Below, piece after piece: positions 26,388 to 34,920 of a DNA stretch of 64,000 nt; the stretch's first letter is position 1; every line of letters starts with the position of its first letter. Below the pieces are notes generated by a model. The model saw only the letters and a list, made by a program, of their open reading frames with translations. It ran no database searches and was not told where the DNA came from. Origin of the DNA: Natrinema saccharevitans. Its GTDB lineage: Archaea; Halobacteriota; Halobacteria; Halobacteriales; Natrialbaceae. The translations under genes were made by a program, and so were the position numbers. The stretch is from contig NZ_LWLN01000001.1 of NCBI RefSeq assembly GCF_001953745.1, forward strand, positions 868,001 to 932,000. Reading direction: 5' to 3'.

Positions 26388-27098
26388 ATGCAGTCGGGAC
26401 GAACGCGTGCGTTCGCGGGTGCCGTCGTGGCCAGCGCCATGGTCGCGGCGGGCCTGCTCGTCTCGCCGCCGACGGCAATCGGGGCCGTCGACTCGCTCGC
26501 CGCCGATCCGCTTCCCTTCGGCCTCGTCGTCGCCGCGCTCTATCTCGTGCGGCCCCTGCTCGCGTGGCCGACCACGCCGCTCGCGGCCGTCGTCGGCTAC
26601 GGCTACGGCGTCGCCGTCGGCGTTCCGGTCGCACTCGCAGGCGTCGTCGTCACCGTCCTGCCGATCTTTCTCGCCGCCCGCTGGATCGCCGGTGACGAGT
26701 CGGTGTCGGGAAACTGTGACGAGAGCGGGTTTCTCGAGCGCGCCGGCGACGCCGCCGGTCGCTACTACGAGACCGCAGGCCCGCTTCGGGGCGTCGTCGC
26801 CTCGCGGCTGGCCCCGATCCCGTCGGACGTCGCGACGTGTGCCGCGGCGGTCAGCGGCGTCCCACACAGGTGGTTCCTCGTCGGTACGGCGATCGGCGAA
26901 CTCCCGTGGACGGTCGCCGCGGTCGTCGTCGGGGCCTCCGCGGCGACGGCGACGACGGGCGGGATCGGTGACGCCGGGCTGGCGGTTTCGCTGGCCGGGC
27001 TCCTCGCGGCCTGTCTCCTGCTCGCCGGCCCCGCCTACCGCACGCTCCGATCGCGAGACCCGCTCCGAACGGAGAACGGCAAATCGACGGACAACTGA
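26388..27098 (+). CDS. VTT-domain (TVP38/TMEM64 family) membrane protein
   Basis: 236 residues with about five or six hydrophobic helices. The central part (PTTPLAAVVGYGYGVAVGV ... RLAPIPSDVATCAAAVSGVPHRWFLVGTAIGELPW) carries the VTT/DedA-like signature: a re-entrant P-rich loop and a Gly-rich region. Members are linked to lipid scrambling or membrane transport. The start at 26388 (MQSGRTRAF) is chosen because the upstream frame runs through the tRNA gene. It is convergent with the response regulator, with the palindromic element between them. Confidence 0.8.
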   Translation: MQSGRTRAFAGAVVASAMVAAGLLVSPPTAIGAVDSLAADPLPFGLVVAALYLVRPLLAWPTTPLAAVVGYGYGVAVGVPVALAGVVVTVLPIFLAARWIAGDESVSGNCDESGFLERAGDAAGRYYETAGPLRGVVASRLAPIPSDVATCAAAVSGVPHRWFLVGTAIGELPWTVAAVVVGASAATATTGGIGDAGLAVSLAGLLAACLLLAGPAYRTLRSRDPLRTENGKSTDN

Positions 27099-27146
27099 CC
27101 GAATGGCCCACCGCTGCCCGTCGCTACTCGGTCTCGAGTCCCTCGA

Positions 27147-27232
27147 CTATAGTAGCCGCTGAAACGATTCACACACTGATCGCAGCGCCGTCGTGCGATC
27201 AGGTGTGCAATGACGTTCAGCGGCTACTATAG
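27147..27232. repeat. 86-bp palindromic element, copy 2
   Basis: Begins CTATAGTAGCCGCTG and ends with the complement. Its sequence is 85/86 identical to the reverse complement of copy 3 (59405-59490). Its last bases form the final Leu codon and the TAG stop of the adjacent response-regulator gene. Confidence 0.88.
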
Positions 27233-27730
27233 CGATTCGCTCATCTCCGAGAGTTCCGTCTCGAGTCGCCGATAGGCCTCGGTGTCGGTCAGTTCCTCGA
27301 GGTCGTGTTCGTCCTCCAAGGCCTCCATCTTGTTCGAGAGTGACTCGAGTTCGCGGCGGTCGCCGTCGCCGTAGCGGGACTGTACGCGGAGATTATCGAT
27401 GATTCGCGTCAGCTGGGGTCGCGTGACGGGCTTGGTCACGTAGTCGTCGATGTCCAGTTCGACGATATCCAGCCCGGGATCGACCGCGGTCACCATGATC
27501 ACCCAACAGTCGTGACCCCGCGAGCGGATCCCCTCGAGGACCCGGTCCCCGTTGAGATCTGGCATATGCCGATCGAGCAGGACGACATCGACCCCGTCGT
27601 GCAACCGCTCGAGTGCCGTCGTCCCGTCGTAGGCGGTCAGCGTCTCGTAATCGTCGTCGACCCACATCGCATAGAGGTCGGCGAGTTCCCGTTCGTCGTC
27701 GACGACGAGGATCGTCGGTCGCGCAGCCAT
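27227..27730 (-). CDS. HalX-domain response regulator
   Basis: 167 residues. The receiver domain is complete: acidic pair VVDDERE near residue 10, phospho-acceptor Asp in VVLLDRHMPD near 54, Thr in IMVTAVD and Lys in YVTKPV near 103. After it comes a HalX-type helical C-terminal region (QSRYGDGDRRELESLSNKMEAL) with a coiled-coil look and no DNA-binding HTH. Start at 27730 (MAARPTILVVDDE). The C-terminal Leu and the stop codon lie inside the palindromic element, so the present C-terminus was fixed by its insertion. No histidine kinase is nearby. Confidence 0.9.
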   Translation of the reverse strand: MAARPTILVVDDERELADLYAMWVDDDYETLTAYDGTTALERLHDGVDVVLLDRHMPDLNGDRVLEGIRSRGHDCWVIMVTAVDPGLDIVELDIDDYVTKPVTRPQLTRIIDNLRVQSRYGDGDRRELESLSNKMEALEDEHDLEELTDTEAYRRLETELSEMSESL

Positions 27731-27839
27731 AGCGATCAGTACGCGGACCCACAGCCCGTCGTCTTGTAGGGGTATCGGGCGACTCACCGCTCGAGTCGGG
27801 CGCCGAGTCGGGCGTTCGGCCCGAACTCGTGAACGCGGG

Positions 27840-28013
27840 TCAGCGGAAGGGGTCGCTACAGTCGATGATGACCCCGTGGTGGGGGCAGACGTACTTGCAG
27901 TGGCGCTTGTACATCGGGGCCTCGCAGTGGGGACAGCGCGGCGCGCCGGCCCCGTCGCTCGAGTCCGCCGTCGTCCCGCTACCGGCGGCGCCGTCCCCGG
28001 CGTCGGCTGTCAT
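27840..28013 (-). CDS. Small zinc-ribbon protein
   Basis: 57 residues. The first half is Gly/Ala/Asp-rich, followed by a compact zinc-binding motif: CPHC, then CKYVC and PHHG, ending DCSDPFR. The arrangement (two CxxC-type pairs plus His) is typical of haloarchaeal small zinc-finger proteins. It lies upstream of the response regulator on the same strand with a 109-bp gap. Its function is unknown. The frame is uninterrupted and its codon use matches its neighbours. Confidence 0.75.
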   Translation of the reverse strand: MTADAGDGAAGSGTTADSSDGAGAPRCPHCEAPMYKRHCKYVCPHHGVIIDCSDPFR

Positions 28014-28123
28014 ACGACGCCGTTCGCGCCGCCCGGTGCTAAGTGTGGTGTTTGCGGTACTCGCCCGCGACCGAAAAAACGAACCGCGAAACCGGAACCG
28101 ATCGAACTGCCGTCAGTCAGCGC

Positions 28124-31100
28124 TCAACACTCGCTCCAGCCACAGCTCTCGCAGGTCTTGCAGCCTTCGGAGAAGTACAGCGACATCGAGCCGCAGTCGG
28201 GACACTCCGGCGACTCGCCGGCGTCGATGAGGTCCTGGGTCGTGTCGTCGGCGTCCGCGGACGCGGCGGCCGCCCCGCCGTCGGTCTTCGGCCCGTCGAC
28301 TTCGATGTCGGCGTCGGCAGACTCCTCTAAGGTCTGCTGTTTCGGATACGGCTTGTCGATCTCGTCCTCGAGGTAGCGTCGCATCGCGGTGCCGATGGCG
28401 TCCGGAATGGACTGGATCTGCTCGCCTTTGTCCCAGGCGACTTTCGGCGACCGGGTGCCACAGAGTTCGTCGACGATCTCCTCGGGGTCGACGCCGGAGC
28501 GCAGCGAGGTCGAGATGACCTTCGCCAGCGCCTCGGTGAAGGAGTTCGTGAAGCCGCCCGAATGCCCGATATTGGCGAACAGCTCGAACGGCTGGCCGGT
28601 CTCGGGGTCCTCGTTGATCGTCACGTAGATCTTCCCGTAGCCGGTGTCGATACGCTGGCTGACGCCCTGGAGGGCGTCGGGCCGCTCGCGCTTCTCGGTG
28701 AAGTCGACCTGTGCGGGCTCGCCGTCCTCGTCGAGGAGTCCGCCGACGTCCGTCTCGAGGACGTCCTGGACTTCCTCGCTCTCGAGGAACTGCGCCAAGC
28801 CGCCGAAGATCTCGTCGATCTGCTCGACTAAGGCCTGTGCGGCCTCGGTCTCGTCGGCGAAGTCGGCGTTGTCGGCGCGGGTGGTCAGCACCTGCTTGCT
28901 GCGGGTGCCGTCGCGGTAGTAGGTGACGCCCTTGCCGCCGTGTTCGTAGATGTACTCGAAGACGTCCTTGGCGTCCGCGAGCGTGGAGTCGTTGGGTGCG
29001 TTGACCGTCTTCGAGATCGCGGAGTCGACGCCTTCCTGACAGGCGACCTGCACGCCGGCGTGTTCCTTCGCCGAGAGCGCGCCGGTCGTGACGAACAGTT
29101 CGCCGATGGCGTCGGGCACCGTCGACAGCCCCTCGACTCCGTCGAACTGGTTGGTGGCCATCTGCTCTTTGGCCTCCTCCTTGACCGCGTCGACGTCGAT
29201 GTCGTTGGCCTCGAGCGTTCGGAGGAAGTAGTCGTCGAACTCGACCAGCATCTCGTCGCCCTGCACGTCGTCGGAGACGTTCTTGTAGTAGGCGACGTTG
29301 TAGATCGGTTCGCAACCGCCGGTGGTGTTGCCGACCATCGAGGTCGTGCCGGTCGGCGCGATGGTCGTCGTGTTGTGGTTCCGGACCGGGAACCCGTCCG
29401 CCCAGTCGTCGGCGTCGAGTCCGGTCTGCTTCTCGAACCACTCGCGGTACTCGGTCGGGTTCGCGTACTTGGATTTGTCCCACTCGTCGAAGCTGCCCCG
29501 CTCCTCGGCGAGTTCGTGGGACGCCCACTTCGACCCGTGGTTGATGTGACGCATCAGCTGGCGTGCGACCTCGTTGGAGGTCTCGCTGCCGTACTCCATC
29601 CCGAGCTGGACGTACAGCTGTGCCAGTCCCATGATGCCAAGGCCGATCTTGCGCATCTCCCGGACCTTCTGCTCGATCTTCTCGACCGGGAAGTCGCTCA
29701 TCGTGACGACGTTCTCCAAAAAGCGCGTGCCCATCTCGATGCGGCGGTCGAACTCCTCGAAGTCGATCGCCTCGTCGAGGAAGGCGTCGACGGCCTCGGC
29801 TCGCGAGTCGTACTCGTCGCCGTGCTCGTCGTACCAGACGCGCCAGTCGGGCGCCTCCAGGTCCGCGAGGGTCGAGAGGTTGATGTGGCCGAGGTTACAG
29901 GCCTCGTACTCCTCGAGCGGCTGCTCGCCGCAGGGGTTGGTCGCGAGGATACGGTGGTCGGGGTGTTTCTCGACGTCGAAGGAGTGCTGTTTGTTCACCC
30001 GCTCGAGGTAGATCACGCCGGGTTCGCCGTTCTCGTGGGCGCCCTCGACGATGTCGTCCCAGAGTTCCTCGGCCGGGATCGACAGCTCCTCGCCGACCTC
30101 GACGTGGTCGCCGAGACCGAACATCTCGTAGAGTTCCTTCGTCTCGGCCGTGGCGATGTGGGGCTCGCCCGTTCGGGGGTTGGTGAACGTGAACTCCTCG
30201 CCGTTTTTCACGGCGTCCATGAAGTCGTCGGTGATCCCGACGGAGATGTTGAAGTTCGAGAGGTGTCCCTCGACGGCGTTCCGGAGGTGCTTGGGGACCC
30301 GTCCGTCGTCGTCGATGAGTTCGCGGGCCTCCTCCAAGGCGTCCTGGAAGGAAGTGTGCGTGTAGTCGTCGGGGTCGTTCAGCCGCAGCGTCTCGGCCAG
30401 CGAGACGTCCTTGTTCTTGGCGTGGATGAACTGGATGACGTCCGGGTGGGAGACGCGCATGACGCCCATCTGTGCGCCGCGTCGGGCACCGCCCTGGGCG
30501 ATCGTCTCGCACATCTGGTCGTACGTGCGCATGAACGTGATCGGTCCCGACGCGATACCGCCGGTCGAGCCGACCGCGTCGCCGTAGGGTCGGAGCTGCC
30601 AGAAGGCATACCCCATGCCGCCGCCGCTCTGGAAGACCTGCGCGGCCTCCTTGGCGGTCTGGTGGATGTCGTCGATGTCGTCCTCGGGGGAGTCGACGAA
30701 ACACGCCGAGAGCTGCTGGAGTTCGTCACCGGCGTTCATCAGGGTCGGCGAGTTCGGCATAAAATCCAGATTTTCCATCATGCCCTGGAACTCCTCGGCG
30801 ACGTCCTCGACGTGCTCGCGGATCTCGTCGGGGAGCTCGGGGACGACGGTGTCGTAGGCGAACTTGTTGACGTTGTAGATAGACAGCGTCGTCTCGGCGT
30901 TCTGCGGCTCCGCCCCAGAGCCAGAGGAACTTCGTTCCTCGCTGTCGTCCTCGGCGGTGGTGCCCGCGCCGAAGACCTCCTCCGCGAGTTCGTCCCGCCG
31001 CGGGTGGTCGGGCTTGAGCTGGTCTGGCGTGACCGTGATCTCGCTGTCGTGGTTCTGCGCTTCGTAGACGGCTTCGGCCAGCGCGATGTTCTTGCCGACG

Positions 31101-31276
31101 CGCTCGAAGAGGTCCTCCTGGTCCTCGACGAGGTCGCCGTCGGCATCCTTGCGGAGATAACGGGCCGGCAGAATGTCGTGATAGGCGTTGTCGGTCAATC
31201 GCTCCTCGAGGGTCTCCCCCTCGGTGCGCTTGATCGGGAGCGTCAGCTCTTCCGCGGAGAGGTCGGCGTCGCTCAT
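28124..31276 (-). CDS. nrdJ: Adenosylcobalamin-dependent ribonucleotide reductase (class II)
   Basis: 1050 residues. It starts with LTLPIKRTEGETLEERL and then the reductase barrel: NSPTLMNAG, SACFVDSPEDD, GGGMGYAFWQLRP, NPCGEQPLEEYEACNLGHINL (active-site Cys region) and APTGTTSMVGNTTGGCEPIYN. The C-terminus ends with a four-Cys zinc-type ribbon CPDCGS ... CKTCESCGWSEC, typical of class II enzymes. Converts ribonucleotides to deoxyribonucleotides using B12. No intein is present. It has a leader of about 100 nt; a GAGGTGA Shine-Dalgarno-like sequence lies just before the ATG. An AT-rich palindrome upstream may be an operator. Confidence 0.94.
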   Translation of the reverse strand: MSDADLSAEELTLPIKRTEGETLEERLTDNAYHDILPARYLRKDADGDLVEDQEDLFERVGKNIALAEAVYEAQNHDSEITVTPDQLKPDHPRRDELAEEVFGAGTTAEDDSEERSSSGSGAEPQNAETTLSIYNVNKFAYDTVVPELPDEIREHVEDVAEEFQGMMENLDFMPNSPTLMNAGDELQQLSACFVDSPEDDIDDIHQTAKEAAQVFQSGGGMGYAFWQLRPYGDAVGSTGGIASGPITFMRTYDQMCETIAQGGARRGAQMGVMRVSHPDVIQFIHAKNKDVSLAETLRLNDPDDYTHTSFQDALEEARELIDDDGRVPKHLRNAVEGHLSNFNISVGITDDFMDAVKNGEEFTFTNPRTGEPHIATAETKELYEMFGLGDHVEVGEELSIPAEELWDDIVEGAHENGEPGVIYLERVNKQHSFDVEKHPDHRILATNPCGEQPLEEYEACNLGHINLSTLADLEAPDWRVWYDEHGDEYDSRAEAVDAFLDEAIDFEEFDRRIEMGTRFLENVVTMSDFPVEKIEQKVREMRKIGLGIMGLAQLYVQLGMEYGSETSNEVARQLMRHINHGSKWASHELAEERGSFDEWDKSKYANPTEYREWFEKQTGLDADDWADGFPVRNHNTTTIAPTGTTSMVGNTTGGCEPIYNVAYYKNVSDDVQGDEMLVEFDDYFLRTLEANDIDVDAVKEEAKEQMATNQFDGVEGLSTVPDAIGELFVTTGALSAKEHAGVQVACQEGVDSAISKTVNAPNDSTLADAKDVFEYIYEHGGKGVTYYRDGTRSKQVLTTRADNADFADETEAAQALVEQIDEIFGGLAQFLESEEVQDVLETDVGGLLDEDGEPAQVDFTEKRERPDALQGVSQRIDTGYGKIYVTINEDPETGQPFELFANIGHSGGFTNSFTEALAKVISTSLRSGVDPEEIVDELCGTRSPKVAWDKGEQIQSIPDAIGTAMRRYLEDEIDKPYPKQQTLEESADADIEVDGPKTDGGAAAASADADDTTQDLIDAGESPECPDCGSMSLYFSEGCKTCESCGWSEC

Positions 31277-31715
31277 GCGCGGGTCACCTCGTCGCTACCT
31301 CGCTGCAGTACGTCGATCGTGGCGTGGATCCGGGTCCTGGCTTGCATCATTCGTGACGAAGGTTTGGTATTCATGCATCCATCATAAAACGTGGTGTTGT
31401 AGTCCTACCGTTCTTGTAGTAATACAAATATAGTTGTATAGATGTCTCTGTCACCTTGTCGTGTTCCGTCAGCAGACGACCGGTGAAACGGCCGCTGCCG
31501 TGGTCGCTCGAACCTACGTGGGCGACCGTCTTAACCATTTTCAGACCGAACTGAAAGTGACTGTTTGCGACGTGATCACTGTCCCCTCTGGTGGTTTTCT
31601 CTTTCGCACCCACACGATCCGGCGCGCCGAACGATCGCTCGAGCGAGTCAGTCGTCGCCGGTCGTCAGTCACGACTTCCAGAAAGATTACGTCCTTCCAG
31701 TGCGGGGAGTGGTAC
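31277..31715. other. Divergent spacer upstream of nrdJ
   Basis: 439 bp with no credible gene. It carries the nrdJ leader, its probable TATA at 31381-31390, the palindrome at 31422-31439 and a possible TATA (about 31680-31688) for the small membrane gene. Confidence 0.55.
31422..31439. promoter_or_regulatory. AT-rich palindrome upstream of nrdJ
   Basis: ATACAA-ATATAG-TTGTAT, a 6-bp inverted repeat. It sits about 35-55 bp upstream of a TATA-like element (31381-31390) that could drive nrdJ. It resembles, loosely, the A/T-rich palindromes bound by NrdR, whose homologues occur in haloarchaea. The assignment is speculative. Confidence 0.35.
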
Positions 31716-31907
31716 ATGATCGAAGCACTGACTTCGGGACCGACGATCCTCCTGGTCCTGGCGGCGCTGGCCGCCTTCGCCGTCGCCGTCGTCGCGATCA
31801 AGATCGCAATCAAACTGGCCGTCCGTATCGGCATCGTCGCCGCCGTCGTGCTGGCGGCGCTGTACGCCACCGGCTTTACCGACCTCGGCTTCCTCCCGTT
31901 CTTTTGA
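31716..31907 (+). CDS. Small haloarchaeal membrane protein
   Basis: 63 residues: a short polar start, then about 45 residues almost entirely hydrophobic (ILLVLAALAAFAVAVVAIK and RIGIVAAVVLAALYAT), enough for two membrane helices, and a C-terminal FLPFF. An AAAGATTA element lies about 30 nt upstream. The function is not known. It is convergent with trpG. Confidence 0.7.
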   Translation: MIEALTSGPTILLVLAALAAFAVAVVAIKIAIKLAVRIGIVAAVVLAALYATGFTDLGFLPFF

Positions 31908-31928
31908 GTCGTCTCCGGTTTCGCCGCC

Positions 31929-32579
31929 CTACTTCTCCCTCGCGAACGTGAGGAAGTTCTCGATCACGTCGTGGCCGACGGCCGTGAGGACGCTCTCGGG
32001 GTGAAACTGCACGCACTCGAGGGGGTACTCCGCGTGGCGCACGCCCATGACGAGCGTCTCCGAGCCGTGTTCCGCGGTCGCGGTCACGTCGAGGCAGTCC
32101 GGGATTTCGGTCGCGACCAGTGAGTGGTACCGGCCCGCGCGAAAGCCCTGCTCTAAGTCCTCGAAGACGCCCCGGCCGTCGTGGTCGACCGCGGAGGCCT
32201 TGCCGTGGATCGGGTCCGGAGCGCGGCCGACACTGCCCCCGTACTCGTAGACGGCCGCCTCGAGGCCGAGACAGACTCCAAGCGTCGGGACCTCGGGGCT
32301 GATCTCCCGGAGGACGGCCATCGTGACGCCGACGTCGCGGTCGTTCTCCGGATGACCGGGCCCGGGACTGATTACGATCGCGTCGGGATCGACCGCGCGC
32401 ACGTCCGCGAGCGACGCGGTGTTTTTCAGGACCTCGGTCTCGGTGCCGGCCTGCTGGCTGACGTACTCGACGAGGTTGTAGGTGAAGGAGTCGTAGTTGT
32501 CGACGAAAAGCACCGTCAGCGGCTCCGCCTCGCCGTCGCGGCCCGCCGCGTCGCGGTCGTCCGCTGTCGTCGCGCTCAT
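31929..32579 (-). CDS. trpG: Anthranilate synthase component II (glutamine amidotransferase)
   Basis: 216 residues, class I glutamine amidotransferase. VDNYDSFTYNLVEY near residue 27, ISPGPGHPE near 70, the nucleophile Cys in GVCLGLEA near 102 and the His/Glu pair QFHPESVLT near 192 are all present. Note GVCLGLEAAVYEYG, where many enzymes have GVCLGHQ; the catalytic Cys is kept. Supplies ammonia to TrpE. Last gene of trpD-F-E-G; its ATG overlaps the trpE stop by 4 nt. Confidence 0.93.
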   Translation of the reverse strand: MSATTADDRDAAGRDGEAEPLTVLFVDNYDSFTYNLVEYVSQQAGTETEVLKNTASLADVRAVDPDAIVISPGPGHPENDRDVGVTMAVLREISPEVPTLGVCLGLEAAVYEYGGSVGRAPDPIHGKASAVDHDGRGVFEDLEQGFRAGRYHSLVATEIPDCLDVTATAEHGSETLVMGVRHAEYPLECVQFHPESVLTAVGHDVIENFLTFAREK

Positions 32580-34267
32580 CGGCTCACCTCCGGCGTCGCG
32601 TCGGGGTCCGCTCGAGTCGCCGGCTCCTCGGCGGGCAGTTCGATCGCCTCGAGGGCCGCGAGGACGCCCCCCATCTTCTGTTCGGTCTCCTCGTACTCGG
32701 CGGCGGGGTCGCTGTCGGCGACCAGTCCCGCGCCGGCTTGGACCGTGATCCGGTCCTCGTCACCCTCGTCTTCGACCGTGGCAGTCCGAATCACGATCGC
32801 GAAGTCCGCGTCGCCGGACCACGAGTAGTAGCCGACGCCGCCGCCGTAGAGTCCGCGGGGCTCGGACTCGAGGTCGTCGATGATCTCCATCGCGCGGATC
32901 TTCGGCGCGCCCGAGAGCGTCCCGGCGGGGAACGAGGCCCGCGTCGCATCGAACGCGTCGGAATCCGCGGCGAGCCGGCCGGTCACCGTCGACTCGATGT
33001 GCTGGACGTGGCTGTACTTGAGGACGTTCATGAACTCGTCGACCCGGACCGACCCCGGTTCCGAGACGCGGCGCACGTCGTTGCGCGCGAGGTCGACCAG
33101 CATCGTGTGTTCGGCGCGTTCCTTGCCGTCGGCGAGCATCTCGCCCGCGAGCCGGCGGTCCTCGACGGGGCTCGAGCCCCGGTCGCAGGTGCCGGCGATC
33201 GGGTTCGACATGACCTCGCGCCCGCGCACCGAGAGCAGCGTCTCGGGGCTGGCCCCGACGACGGTCAGGTCGTCGTGATCGAGCAGATACATGTACGGCG
33301 AGGGGTTGACCTCGCGCATCGCCTCGTAGAAGCCGAGTGGATCGACCTCGCCGTGGATCTCTCGGGTTCGGGAGATCACGCCCTGATAGATGTCGCCGTC
33401 GAGGACGTGTTCCTTGGCCGCCCGGACGCTCCCCTCGTATGCGGCTTGCGGCCCCGCGACCTCCTCGTCACGGACGAAACTGCCGGTTTCGGGCGGTTCG
33501 GCCTCACGGAGTGTTGACGCCACCTCGGCCGCTTCCGCGACGAGCGCGTCGTAGACCGCGTCGGGGTCGTCGTCGGCCTCGAGGACGGGCGTAAAGACCA
33601 GCGATACCGTCCCGTCGCGCTCGTCGAACGTCAGCGTCTTCGTCGTCAGGAGGAACTGCGCGTCCGGGAACCGCGAGTCGGGCCGCTCGTAACCGACCTC
33701 CTCGAGCCAGAGGTCGTAGACGGCGTCGTAGGCCAGAAAGCCGACCAGCCCGCCCTCGAGGTGCTGGCGGTCGTGGTCGGGGACGTTCTCGAGGCGGACG
33801 TCGGGCATCGCGGCCCGGAGGGCGTCGACCGTGTCGCCCCCGGCGTCGGTGTCGACGGCCGCAAGCGGCGCGTCGTCGGTCAGGGCCTCCACGGTCGCCT
33901 CGCCGGATTCGACCGTCACGACGGCCTCGGGATCGTAGCCGACGTAGGAGTAGCGCGCGTGGCGCTCGACGTCGGCGGTACTCGGCCGAAACGCGCCGTC
34001 GGGGTCGCTCGAGGCGGTCTTCTCCGCGCTCTCGAGGAGGAAGGCGTAGGGCGATCGCTCCCGACTGCTCGCCTCGGAGCGGCCGGTGAGCGCGGCGTAG
34101 GCCGCGAGCGGCGTCGTCTCGACTTCGAGGGTCGCGACGGTCCGGACGACCACCGGTCGGTCGTCGCGGTCGGCGTTCGAGCCGGCGTCCTCGCCGAACG
34201 CCTCACGGTCGAGATCGAACGAGACCCGGTCGGCGGTGGTGGGTTCGGGATCGGGCATGGGAGTCAC
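32576..34267 (-). CDS. trpE: Anthranilate synthase component I
   Basis: 563 residues, chorismate-binding enzyme. The N-terminal domain has LLESAEK (feedback-site type). The catalytic domain contains SPYMYLLDH, GASPETLLSVRG, NPIAGTCDRG, ELMLVDLARND-type (HTMLVDLARNDVRRV), TVTGRLA, FPAGTLSGAPKIRAMEII and YGGGVGYYSWSGDADFAI. Makes anthranilate from chorismate with TrpG. The GTG at 34267 overlaps the trpF stop by 4 nt, like the other junctions in the operon. The ATG at 34258 is an alternative. Confidence 0.93.
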   Translation of the reverse strand: MTPMPDPEPTTADRVSFDLDREAFGEDAGSNADRDDRPVVVRTVATLEVETTPLAAYAALTGRSEASSRERSPYAFLLESAEKTASSDPDGAFRPSTADVERHARYSYVGYDPEAVVTVESGEATVEALTDDAPLAAVDTDAGGDTVDALRAAMPDVRLENVPDHDRQHLEGGLVGFLAYDAVYDLWLEEVGYERPDSRFPDAQFLLTTKTLTFDERDGTVSLVFTPVLEADDDPDAVYDALVAEAAEVASTLREAEPPETGSFVRDEEVAGPQAAYEGSVRAAKEHVLDGDIYQGVISRTREIHGEVDPLGFYEAMREVNPSPYMYLLDHDDLTVVGASPETLLSVRGREVMSNPIAGTCDRGSSPVEDRRLAGEMLADGKERAEHTMLVDLARNDVRRVSEPGSVRVDEFMNVLKYSHVQHIESTVTGRLAADSDAFDATRASFPAGTLSGAPKIRAMEIIDDLESEPRGLYGGGVGYYSWSGDADFAIVIRTATVEDEGDEDRITVQAGAGLVADSDPAAEYEETEQKMGGVLAALEAIELPAEEPATRADPDATPEVSR

Positions 34268-34920
34268 GCTTCGGGTTCCGCCCGCTTGCGGGCGGTCTTG
34301 GCTCGGTCGACGAACGAGCGAACGGCCTCGCGGTCCTTGACCCCGCCCCGTTCCTCGACGCCGCTGGCGACGTCGACGGCGAAGGGCGCGACGGTTCGGA
34401 CCGCGTCGCCGACGTTCTCGGGGGTGAGCCCACCGGCGAGGATCAGCGGCGACTCGAGGTCGACCGTGGCGGCGCGGGTCCGGTCCCAGTCGTGGGTGCG
34501 GCCGGTCCCGCCGCCGCCCTCGGCGCTGCCCGTGTCGACGAGCAGTCCGTCGACGATCTCGTCGTAGGTCTCGGCGGTCGCGGCGTCGTCGGCGTCGACC
34601 GCGAGCAGCAGTTCCGCCTCGAGGTTCGCGCGCAGGTACGCGAGGTCGCCGGGCCGGATGTCGCTGTGGATCTGGAGCGCGTCGGGCTCGATCTCCTCGA
34701 CCAGTTCGATCGCGTCCGCCGGCCCGTCGGGCATCGTCACGAGGACGCTCGTGACGAACGGCGGGGTCGCCGCCGCGAGCGCCGTCGCCCGCTCGATCGA
34801 GACCTCGCGGGGTGTGTCGACCGAGACGTTACAGATGATCCCGACGGCGTCCGCGCCCGCGTCGATCGCCGCCTCGAGGTCGGCCTCGTCGGTCAGGCCG
34901 CAGATCTTGACCCGGGTCAT
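34264..34920 (-). CDS. trpF: Phosphoribosylanthranilate isomerase
   Basis: 218 residues, TIM barrel. It begins TRVKICGLTDEADLEAAI, which contains the catalytic Cys of the family. GADAVGIIC, LQIHSD, and the C-terminal phosphate-binding PLILAGGLTPENVGDAV are present, then DVASGVEERGGVKD. Third step of tryptophan synthesis. Overlaps trpD and trpE by 4 nt on both sides. Intact. Confidence 0.93.
   Translation of the reverse strand: MTRVKICGLTDEADLEAAIDAGADAVGIICNVSVDTPREVSIERATALAAATPPFVTSVLVTMPDGPADAIELVEEIEPDALQIHSDIRPGDLAYLRANLEAELLLAVDADDAATAETYDEIVDGLLVDTGSAEGGGGTGRTHDWDRTRAATVDLESPLILAGGLTPENVGDAVRTVAPFAVDVASGVEERGGVKDREAVRSFVDRAKTARKRAEPEA

Noticed and set aside
31277-31390. Cobalamin riboswitch in the nrdJ leader
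   Set aside because: The leader is only about 100 nt and no B12-box-like conserved core was recognised. Such riboswitches are also not expected here.
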